A stretch of 64,000 bases of DNA from Azospirillum agricola (GTDB taxonomy: Bacteria; Pseudomonadota; Alphaproteobacteria; Azospirillales; Azospirillaceae): contig NZ_JAGINM010000012.1 in the NCBI RefSeq assembly GCF_017876095.1, forward strand, positions 152,465-216,464. Reading direction: 5' to 3'. Positions 46,595 through 53,591 of this stretch are shown here, piece after piece. Position 1 is the stretch's first letter. Each line of letters begins with the position of its first letter. The translations under genes were made by a program, and so were the position numbers. The notes under the pieces are model-generated. The model was not told the DNA's origin. It searched no databases and worked only from the letters and a program-made list of their open reading frames with translations.

Positions 46595-47305
46595 TCAGGA
46601 CAGACGCTCCGGATCTCCCGCCATATCGCGCAGAAGAGCCATATCATTGATGACGATGAAGCCTTTGGCGTAGGTGACGATGCCGGTCTTGCGCAACGCC
46701 CCCAGGCTCTTGTTCACCATTTCCCGGGTGACGCCCAGCATGTTGGCCAGGGCTTCCTGTGACAGGGGCTGCGCGATGCGCAGGCCGGCCGGCGACGGCT
46801 GGCCGTAGTTTTCGCTCAGCAGCAGCAGGCGGCGGGCCAGACGGCGGGGCACGTCGTGGAAGACGGCATCCTCGATGTTCTCGGACACCCAGCGCAGGCG
46901 TTCGCAGAGCACGATCATCATGCGGGTGCACAGGCGGGGGTGGCGCTCGAGGAAGGGAATGAAATCGATGCGGTCGATCCGGTAGAGGGCGGTCGGACGC
47001 AGGGCCACGGCGGCGGCGGTCCGCTCGCGCCCGTCGAGCAGGCCGATCTCGCCGAGGACGTCGCCGGCGTCCAGAATGTTCAGCAGCATCGTCTTGCCGT
47101 CGGCCGACGAGGTGCGGATGGCGATCTGGCCCTTCAGCACCGCGTAGAGGCAGTCCCCAGGATCGCCCTTATCGAAGATGACCTGATCGGCGTCGAAGCG
47201 GAGCGTACGACCGAGCGACACCAGCTCCATCATCTGATCCGCGTCCAGTTCTCCCAGCAGACGGTTGCGCCGCAGCACCGCCGTCACATCCGTCAAGGCA
47301 CTCAT
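46595..47305 (-). CDS. Crp/Fnr-family transcriptional regulator
   Basis: A 236-residue Crp-family protein. The cyclic-nucleotide domain has VIFDKGDPGDCLYAVLKGQI (near 40) and a phosphate-binding cassette GEIGLLDGRERTAAAVAL (near 85) with the Arg-Thr that contacts cyclic nucleotide; the long C-helix follows. The HTH is LSQEALANMLGVTREMVNKS (near 175). No Fnr-type Fe-S cysteines are visible near the N-terminus, so cAMP-type sensing is more likely. It lies 76 bases after tfuA in the same direction, past a GC hairpin, and a perfect Crp-type palindrome stands at the head of the cluster. Confidence 0.92.
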   Translation of the reverse strand: MSALTDVTAVLRRNRLLGELDADQMMELVSLGRTLRFDADQVIFDKGDPGDCLYAVLKGQIAIRTSSADGKTMLLNILDAGDVLGEIGLLDGRERTAAAVALRPTALYRIDRIDFIPFLERHPRLCTRMMIVLCERLRWVSENIEDAVFHDVPRRLARRLLLLSENYGQPSPAGLRIAQPLSQEALANMLGVTREMVNKSLGALRKTGIVTYAKGFIVINDMALLRDMAGDPERLS

Positions 47306-47332
47306 CCGTTCATCCCGCAGGCACGATGGCGC

Positions 47333-47355
47333 CCCGCGTGGGAGCGCCACGCGGG
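47333..47355. other. GC-rich hairpin between tfuA-like and crp-like genes
   Basis: CCCGCGTGG and CCACGCGGG form a nine-base perfect stem with a five-base loop between the TfuA-like and Crp-type genes. No U-tract follows on the minus strand, so it is more likely an attenuating or stabilising structure than a full terminator. Confidence 0.45.
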
Positions 47356-47381
47356 ACGCGATCAGTGTAACGGAACCGTTC

Positions 47382-48125
47382 TCACATCGCGAGTGTCGCC
47401 GCCTCGCGCACGGCGCGCTCCCACAGGGCGGTGCGCTCGAAATGGAAGCGCGCGCCCGGTGCCGCAACGTCCTGCCCCAGATGGCGGCGCATGGTCCGCA
47501 GCATCCGCCGCGCGTCGTCGCGCTTCTGGTCGAAGCGGCCCGTCGGCAGCCAGGCCTTGAAGCCCGCCAGCTCGTCGCCCGGCAGCCCGATGTCGGCGCC
47601 CAGCCGCAGGATTCGGCCATAACCGCGTTCGCGGTAGGGCAGCTCCTTGGCGATGCCCTCCAGCCGGAAGGCCGTGTCCTGGGACAGGATACGCTCCACG
47701 GCGGCGTCGGCCAGGGTGCGGCGGATGTTGACCATCGCCTCGGACAGGGAGGGATAGCCGAGTTCCGCCGGACCATGGACGACGGCGACCTCGTCATCGT
47801 CCTCCAGCCGGCCGTCGCGGTACGCCTCGAAGATGGCCCCGACGCCGATCATGCCGAACGGATGCAGTTCCGCCGCGCGCAGCGCCCCCATGCTCGAAGC
47901 GCCGAACACCGGGATGCCCGCGTGGATGGCGAAAAGGATTTCCTTGTGCCAGACCGACGGAACGCTTTCGAAGAAGCCGTCGATGATGCCGATCGCCTTG
48001 GGCTTTTCCGCGCACAGGCGGATCACGTCGCCTTGCGCCACCGGCGGCAGGAAGGTCGCGTCGAGTTCGGACGCGGCGTCGCGGGCGGGAAGGGTGGGGC
48101 CGAGAAAAACGAAAATCCCGCTCAT
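47382..48125 (-). CDS. TfuA-like protein (YcaO partner)
   Basis: The 247-residue protein has the TfuA core: IFVFLGPTLPARDAASEL at the N-terminus, IGIIDGFFESVPSVWHKEIL (residues 45-64) and FGASSMGALRAAELHPFGM (74-92), followed by the acidic AYRDGRLEDDDEVAVVHGP. TfuA proteins partner YcaO enzymes in peptide backbone thioamidation, possibly delivering sulfide. Its ATG overlaps the YcaO stop by four bases, showing tight coupling. The remainder (residues 120-247) is helical and less conserved. Confidence 0.9.
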   Translation of the reverse strand: MSGIFVFLGPTLPARDAASELDATFLPPVAQGDVIRLCAEKPKAIGIIDGFFESVPSVWHKEILFAIHAGIPVFGASSMGALRAAELHPFGMIGVGAIFEAYRDGRLEDDDEVAVVHGPAELGYPSLSEAMVNIRRTLADAAVERILSQDTAFRLEGIAKELPYRERGYGRILRLGADIGLPGDELAGFKAWLPTGRFDQKRDDARRMLRTMRRHLGQDVAAPGARFHFERTALWERAVREAATLAM

Positions 48126-49390
48126 GCGGCCTTCTCCATCGATCGGCCGAGCGCGCGGCGGCCGCGGTCGCCCAGCAAATATTCGGGGGACTCGTCCAGA
48201 CCCTCCAGCCCCGGCACCACCATGCGGACCACGGGAATGCCGAACTCCGGCTTGGTCAGGTCGACCGCCACCGCCTCGTCGATGCCGCAGGCGCGCAACC
48301 GCGCGAGCTGGTGCTCCAGATCGGCCTCGATGGTCGGGGCGGCGCTTGTCGGGCAGTCGGTGAAATCGCGCAGCCCGACGCCGCCGGCGATGCGCGCCTT
48401 CCACTGGGCGTGGCGCGCCGGATCGAGATGGCGGTCGTATTCGGTGCGGGGCATGTCGTCACGGGCCCCGGCGATGAAGGTCAGCCGGCTCTGGGCCGCC
48501 TCGGTCAGGGCGCGGGACAGCGCGATCTCGCGCGCCACATGGCAGCCCATGCCGCTGGCCGGACGGATCGACTGCTGCGGCAAATCCTCGCGCTCGACAA
48601 TGCGGCAGAGGAAGGCCGGAAGGCCGACGTCGCTGGTGATCTCCCAGATCCCGACATCGACGCCGGCCGCCTCGAACCGGTCGATCAACGAGCGGCAGAC
48701 CGGATCGTCGACGCTGTCGAGATCGATGCGGGTGCGCTCCTGAGCCTCGGCGCCGGACAGCCGCCACATGGTGGTGGCGTCGCGCTCGATCAGTTCGGTG
48801 ACGGCGTGGCTGATCGCCTCGACCCGGTGGTTGCCGGAAGCGAGACCGTTGGAGCCGGCCAGGAAGCAGCCGTTGCCGGGGGCCATCGGCATGGTGAAAT
48901 TCAGGTGGACGCTCTCGAACGGCACCCATTTGCGGCCGCCGTTCAGCAGATCGTCGCCCTCGATCCACAGGATCGGGTTGTGCGGGTTGTAGGCGCTGGT
49001 CGACAGGCGGGGCAGGCGGTCGACGTCGACCACCGGATGGGTCCAGCGCATCTCCTCGAAGCTGGCGAACTTCAGGGGCAGCGTGATGCGTTCGGCGTGA
49101 TAGCTCTCGATCGACTCCATGACGCCCGACGCCTTGGCGGCGGCCAGGGTCACGCCCTTGCCCTGCGACACCGAGATGGAGCGGGAGTTGGGCCGCGTCA
49201 CCATCACCACGGGAATGCCGACGCTGTCCAGGCCGGTGACGTTGGCGACCCGCGTGATTCCCATGATCGGCAGGAAGGGGGTCACGCGCGCCAGGGTCTG
49301 TTCCGGCGCCGCGATCCGGTGGGTGCCGACGGTGTGGGCCTTCACCGCTTCCGCTGCGGCGGCTTGGACATCGAGAAGATCGAAGGGCAT
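48122..49390 (-). CDS. YcaO domain protein (ATP-dependent peptide cyclodehydratase/thioamidase type)
   Basis: A 422-residue stand-alone YcaO. The ATP-binding signatures are all present: GVMESIESYHAE (residues 89-100), AVTELIERDA (196-205) and LTEAAQSRLTF (295-305). Azole-forming YcaO enzymes usually end in PxPxP; here the end is GRRALGRSMEKAA, without that motif, which fits the thioamide-forming, TfuA-associated kind. It is coupled to the TfuA-like gene and lies 118 bases downstream of a 65-aa candidate substrate. A ribosomal or enzyme target is the alternative, as known for some YcaO systems. Confidence 0.92.
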   Translation of the reverse strand: MPFDLLDVQAAAAEAVKAHTVGTHRIAAPEQTLARVTPFLPIMGITRVANVTGLDSVGIPVVMVTRPNSRSISVSQGKGVTLAAAKASGVMESIESYHAERITLPLKFASFEEMRWTHPVVDVDRLPRLSTSAYNPHNPILWIEGDDLLNGGRKWVPFESVHLNFTMPMAPGNGCFLAGSNGLASGNHRVEAISHAVTELIERDATTMWRLSGAEAQERTRIDLDSVDDPVCRSLIDRFEAAGVDVGIWEITSDVGLPAFLCRIVEREDLPQQSIRPASGMGCHVAREIALSRALTEAAQSRLTFIAGARDDMPRTEYDRHLDPARHAQWKARIAGGVGLRDFTDCPTSAAPTIEADLEHQLARLRACGIDEAVAVDLTKPEFGIPVVRMVVPGLEGLDESPEYLLGDRGRRALGRSMEKAA

Positions 49391-49508
49391 CGCGGCTCGC
49401 TCAATCTCAATCGCGACGGGGACGGGCTCGGCGCTGCTCCGTCCGGTTCATGGCCGGCCTTGCTTGGGTGGAGGCGGTCACGAACCGGGACGGGAAGCCA
49501 GAAGGCGA

Positions 49509-49706
49509 TCAGAAGCCGGAGGTGATGACCATCCGGCCCGATTCCAGATCGGTCGGATCGAAGGTGGCGCGGTCGCCGGCGCGCATCGCGGCGCGAACCG
49601 GGGTGGGGCGGGCCTCGGCGACTTCGGACACACCGTCGCCGGTCACGACATACAGACGGCCGTCGGCGCCGCGGATCGTCGAGGTCTTCGAGAGGCTCAT
49701 GGACAT
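49509..49706 (-). CDS. 65-aa small protein upstream of YcaO; candidate modified peptide
   Basis: The 65-residue product starts MSMSLSKTSTIRGADGRLYV and ends with PTDLESGRMVITSGF, with a charged middle (AARP, RAAMRAGDRATFD). No family was recognised and there is no Cys, so azole or lanthionine chemistry would need Ser/Thr; thioamidation of a backbone glycine or hydrophobic residue in VITSGF is possible. GAGGA lies seven bases before the ATG. Its place, first in a co-oriented 65-aa/YcaO/TfuA/Crp run, is typical for a RiPP precursor. A conserved non-precursor role cannot be excluded. Confidence 0.6.
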   Translation of the reverse strand: MSMSLSKTSTIRGADGRLYVVTGDGVSEVAEARPTPVRAAMRAGDRATFDPTDLESGRMVITSGF

Positions 49707-49769
49707 TGGCTGTTCCTCGGGTCACTGGGTTGTTGATGGGGAACAGCTTTGCATTCGAAGCTATGCACG

Positions 49770-49789
49770 GATGTGAAAAACTTCACATC
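49770..49789. promoter_or_regulatory. Perfect Crp-type palindrome in the divergent promoter
   Basis: GATGTGAA-AAAC-TTCACATC is an eight-base perfect inverted repeat that contains TGTGA-N6-TCACA, the Crp consensus. It is centred 74 bases upstream of the candidate-precursor start and 91 bases before the divergent RHH gene, so it could control both. The Crp-type regulator at the end of the operon is the obvious binder. Confidence 0.75.
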
Positions 49790-49870
49790 GCGAACTGGCG
49801 CCGGGAGGCTAGACAGGCCGGACAGCGCGCCCTCCCTCCGGGTCCGCGCGACCACCGAAGGGCATCGCCG

Positions 49871-50182
49871 ATGATCCATCTCGAGAATTCCGCCGCCCGG
49901 AACGCGCCGTCCTCTCCCGCGTCCCCGGCTCCGGCCGATGCCGCCGACCTGATCTCCTGGCCGCTGGTCGTTGCCCGGACGATCCCGCTGGACGGGCGCC
50001 ACGTCCGCCTGCGGCTGGAGACGGCGGTGTGGGACGGGCTGGACGCCATCGCCGCCGAGGAAGGCCGCGGGGTCCGGGATCTGTGCGGTGAACTGAACGC
50101 TGCCCGGCCGGCCAACACCCCGCTGACCAGCGCGATCCGCAACCATGTCCTCGCCCATTTCCGGAACGCCGCGCAGCGGTGA
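49871..50182 (+). CDS. Ribbon-helix-helix domain protein (RHH_4 type), paralogue of 46088-46489
   Basis: A 103-residue protein with an RHH_4-like module: GRHVRLRLETAVWDGLDAIA, then EEGRGVRDLCGELNAARP and LTSAIRNHVLAHFRNAA. The ribbon and both helices align with the gene at 46088 (VQVRLEPSYWEGLDEIC), while the N-terminal 37 residues are Ala/Pro-rich and unrelated. No Shine-Dalgarno is clear before ATG 49871. It is divergent from the 65-aa gene and shares its Crp-type promoter region, so it may act as a local regulator. Confidence 0.7.
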   Translation: MIHLENSAARNAPSSPASPAPADAADLISWPLVVARTIPLDGRHVRLRLETAVWDGLDAIAAEEGRGVRDLCGELNAARPANTPLTSAIRNHVLAHFRNAAQR

Positions 50183-50237
50183 ACAGGCGACGGCGAACGG
50201 GCGGCGGCGAGGTGTCGGAAAGGGTAGGACGCAGCTC

Positions 50238-53200
50238 CTACCGCACGCGGAGACTGTGCAGCCGTGGCCGGCCAAGGCTGCGGCAGTCCTCCACCAGCCG
50301 TGGCATGTCGAGCGTCCGGGCGAGGTCGGTTGCGCGGGCCAGCGCGTCGGCGCAGCCTGAGGACTCCGCGCCGGCCGCCCGCAAGGCCATGGCGATGGCG
50401 AGGAGCGCGCGCGCCTGATAGGCGAGCTGGCCGGTTGCCGTGGCGTCGCGCAGGGCGTCCTGGGCGGTCGCCAGCGCCCCGGCGGGATCGCCCGCCAACA
50501 GCCGCGACTCCGCATCCCAGATGCGGACCTGCGGGACGCTGACACGGGGGTAGAGCGGATGGACCGCGTTGCCCTGTCGCCGGAACGCGTCGTAGCTGTC
50601 CTCGAACAGCGCCATCCCTTCGTCGACACGGCCAAGACGGGCCAAGCAATGCCCGATCCCGGCGGTGACCAGCGGCAGCCAGAGAGAGGATTTGGTCGCG
50701 CGGCACAGCGCCCGCGCTTCCGACAAGGCGGACATGGCCTGTTCCGGCTGGCCGAGAAGCAGCAAAGCCCAGCCGAAATGCGAATAGGCGAATATCCGCG
50801 AAAAGATATGCCCGGACCGTTCGGCAAGCTCAACCGCCGCGCTGCCCTGCGCGACGGCATCCTGCGGCCGGGCCATCTCGGCCAGCGAACGGGAGGTGAC
50901 GCTGCGGATCGTCACCTCGGCGGAGGCCGCGAGGCCGTAGCGCTCGTGCCGCGGATCGGCCCCCAGCAGGCCGGCCCCCTCTTCGAGGATGCGGCACGCC
51001 TTTCCGAACAGCCCCTTGTCGGCGAGAACGCCGCCGAGCCTGACGAGAAGCTGGACACGGCTCCGCCGGCTGCCCGCCGCCGGCAGCACCGACAGCCCCT
51101 CCTCGCACAGCGCGATGGCCTCGTCCAATTTGCCGTAGGCCCAGGTGAAGGAGGCCAACATGGACGTGGCGTCGGCGTGACCGCGCCAATCGCCGTGATG
51201 GACCGACAGGGCCTTGGCCCGGTCGATCATGTCGTGGATGTTGGTCGCCCCCTGCGGCAGAAGCACGCGGGGCAGGGCGATGGACAGCCGGATCATGCGG
51301 CCGATGCCGCGCGGCGACGTCGGCAGATGGGCCAGGGCGTTGATCGCCGTGCCGTATTTCTCGCTGGCGCTCGCCAGCTTGGAACGCTCCTCGGCCCGCC
51401 GCCCGGCCCGCCACCCGCAGGCGTAGGCATACGGCCAGTTCTCCGCCATGAAGGCGTGGTGGGCCATCAGATCGATCCGGTTGGGCAGATCATGCTCGCG
51501 CCGCTGCCGGATCGCCTGAAGCACCCGCGAGTGCAGAATCCGACGGTCGGCCTTGGTCAGGGTGGCGTAGGCGACCTCGCGGACCAGCGCGTGGTTGAAG
51601 GCGTATTCGAGATTCGGCAGCAGCCGGGCGCGCAGGATGAAGCCGGCCCGCTCCAGATAGGCGAGCTGGACCGGCAACGCCGATTCCGAGACCGCCGACA
51701 GCGCGCGCAGCAGTCCGGCGTCGAAGGTCGGCCCCACCACCGCCGCGTTCATCAGCAAACGGCGCGGCTCGGTGTCCATCAGGTCGATGCGGGCGGCCAG
51801 CAGGCCGTGCAGCGAGCGCGGGAGATTCCGCACCGCCGCGGCGTTGGCCAGACGGTAGCCGCCGGGCGTGCCGGAGATCGCCCCGGTCGCCTCCAGAGTG
51901 CGCAGAATCTCCTCGAGATAGAGGGGAATGCCCTGGCTGCGTTCGGTCACCTGGGTCTTCAGGTCGGCGAGCGACCAGTCCGGCCCCAGCCAGTGGTTCA
52001 GGAAACGCTGCACCTGCCCGTTGTCGAGCGTGTCCAGGTCGATCCGGCGCGCGCCCTTGGGAACGCTCCAACCCTCGGGAGCGGATTCGAGCCGCAGCGC
52101 CGGAGGACGCATGGTGGCGAGCAGCAGGATTCGCGCCCGGCTGCCCGGCAGGGCGGCGGCGAGGGCATTGAGCAGCCGCGCCATCACCGGGCGCGCCCAA
52201 TGGGCATCCTCGACGAGCAGCAGCATCGGGCGCGAGTCGGCCACATCGGGCGATGCCAGTTCCAAAACCGCGCCGACCAGCCCGTCGATCGCCAGACTCA
52301 GCTTCTGCGACGGATCCAGCCCGGGCCAGAGCGCGTCCTCCGGCGGCAGGCCGAACAGGTCGCGCACCGCGTCGGCGGCGAGCGAGCCGCCCCGGCGCGC
52401 CGCCGCCGCCGCGACCCGGAGAGGCCCGTCGCCGCTCGCCGTGCCGGCGGTCTGGACGGCGAGGCTGAGCGCCACCGCCTCCAGATCGTCGGGATCGCCC
52501 AGCCGGCGGATCGGCATCTGCGGCCAGGGCACGACGTTCCAGCGCCGGCTGCGCGGATCGCGGAAGAACTCCCCGACCAGCCGCGACTTGCCGATCCCGG
52601 CCTCGCCACGCAGGACCAGCAGGGCCGGCGAGCCGGCCTCCGCCATGTCGGCCATCGACAGCAACGTCGCCACCTCGGCCTCGCGGCCCACGAAGGGGGC
52701 GTCGGACGACCGCAGCATGTCCGTCGCGGTGCGCCGCACCGCCCGCGCGCCCTCCAGCGTGAAGGCCGGAATCGGCACGGCCCCCTTCGCCAGGGTCAGG
52801 CTGCCGACCGGCCGCGCCACGACTCCGACCGGAATCAGGTCGAGCGTGTCGCAACTGAACTGGGCGGTGTTGGGGTCGGCGCGCTGCTGGAGCTTGGCGG
52901 CGGCATGGACGCATTCGCCGACCATCCGGTAATCGGCCCACACGCCGCTTTCCACCACATGGGCGACGACGTCGCCCGAACTGATGCCGATGCGCACCTG
53001 GAAGGCGGGCAGGTCGGAGTCCACCGTGGCGCGGACGATGTCCTGCGCGGCCAGACAGGCGCGCAGGGCGTGGTCCTCCTGGGCGTCGGGAGCGCCGAAC
53101 ACCGCCATGAAACCGTCGCCGAGCAGCTGGGACACCATGCCGTCGTAGCGTGGAACCACATCGACCAGGGTGTTCAGGATCGACAGCAGGATCTCGTCGG

Positions 53201-53390
53201 CGTCCTCGGGGTCGCGGCCGGCCACCAGGGCGGAGGAGCTGACGATGTCCACGAACATCGTGGTCAGGAGCTTGCGCTCCGGACCCTTGCCGCGCACAGG
53301 GCGTGCAAGCTCACGGGGCGAACCGCCCCCGATGCCTCCCATCGTCGCCCCGGCCATCGGCCCGGTTATGGCCCGCCCGGCCACCGCCAT
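50238..53390 (-). CDS. Class III nucleotide cyclase domain fused to AAA-type ATPase and TPRs
   Basis: A 1050-residue signalling protein. Residues 35-200 form a class III adenylate/guanylate cyclase: metal Asp48 in MFVDIVSSSA, Asp92 in LLGDGFMAVFGAP, then RIGISSGDVVAHVV and YRMVGECVHAAAKLQQ. The base-specifying Lys that usually precedes GDG is not obvious (VSQLLGDG). Residues 250-600 are a STAND-like ATPase with Walker A LRGEAGIGKSRLVG (near 265), and the rest is TPR-rich. I chose ATG 53390 because AGGGGG lies six bases upstream; an ATG at 53420 lacks one. It lies next to Crp-type regulatory genes, so cAMP supply is a possible link. Confidence 0.88.
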   Translation of the reverse strand: MAVAGRAITGPMAGATMGGIGGGSPRELARPVRGKGPERKLLTTMFVDIVSSSALVAGRDPEDADEILLSILNTLVDVVPRYDGMVSQLLGDGFMAVFGAPDAQEDHALRACLAAQDIVRATVDSDLPAFQVRIGISSGDVVAHVVESGVWADYRMVGECVHAAAKLQQRADPNTAQFSCDTLDLIPVGVVARPVGSLTLAKGAVPIPAFTLEGARAVRRTATDMLRSSDAPFVGREAEVATLLSMADMAEAGSPALLVLRGEAGIGKSRLVGEFFRDPRSRRWNVVPWPQMPIRRLGDPDDLEAVALSLAVQTAGTASGDGPLRVAAAAARRGGSLAADAVRDLFGLPPEDALWPGLDPSQKLSLAIDGLVGAVLELASPDVADSRPMLLLVEDAHWARPVMARLLNALAAALPGSRARILLLATMRPPALRLESAPEGWSVPKGARRIDLDTLDNGQVQRFLNHWLGPDWSLADLKTQVTERSQGIPLYLEEILRTLEATGAISGTPGGYRLANAAAVRNLPRSLHGLLAARIDLMDTEPRRLLMNAAVVGPTFDAGLLRALSAVSESALPVQLAYLERAGFILRARLLPNLEYAFNHALVREVAYATLTKADRRILHSRVLQAIRQRREHDLPNRIDLMAHHAFMAENWPYAYACGWRAGRRAEERSKLASASEKYGTAINALAHLPTSPRGIGRMIRLSIALPRVLLPQGATNIHDMIDRAKALSVHHGDWRGHADATSMLASFTWAYGKLDEAIALCEEGLSVLPAAGSRRSRVQLLVRLGGVLADKGLFGKACRILEEGAGLLGADPRHERYGLAASAEVTIRSVTSRSLAEMARPQDAVAQGSAAVELAERSGHIFSRIFAYSHFGWALLLLGQPEQAMSALSEARALCRATKSSLWLPLVTAGIGHCLARLGRVDEGMALFEDSYDAFRRQGNAVHPLYPRVSVPQVRIWDAESRLLAGDPAGALATAQDALRDATATGQLAYQARALLAIAMALRAAGAESSGCADALARATDLARTLDMPRLVEDCRSLGRPRLHSLRVR

Positions 53391-53525
53391 GTCCGCCCCC
53401 TGCGGAGTTCGCGTTGACATATTAGAGCATGCATTTTGCCATTTGTGGATATCCAAGCGAGGCATTTGAGATTCTTTTTCGCCTCAGACCGGCAATACAT
53501 ACGTGAGTATGGATGCCTGAACAAA

Positions 53526-53559
53526 AAAGAAGCGCCACGTCCAGACGTGGCGCTTCTTT
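53526..53559. terminator. Strong bidirectional intrinsic terminator
   Basis: A 15-base perfect stem (AAAGAAGCGCCACGT with ACGTGGCGCTTCTTT, loop CCAG) is flanked by an A-run and a T-run. It follows the ilvD stop on the minus strand and probably ends that transcript before the cyclase gene's promoter region, which is itself AT-richer than its surroundings. Confidence 0.9.
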
Positions 53560-53591
53560 CTTGTTCGGCAAGGGCGTGTGCGGGGACGCCG

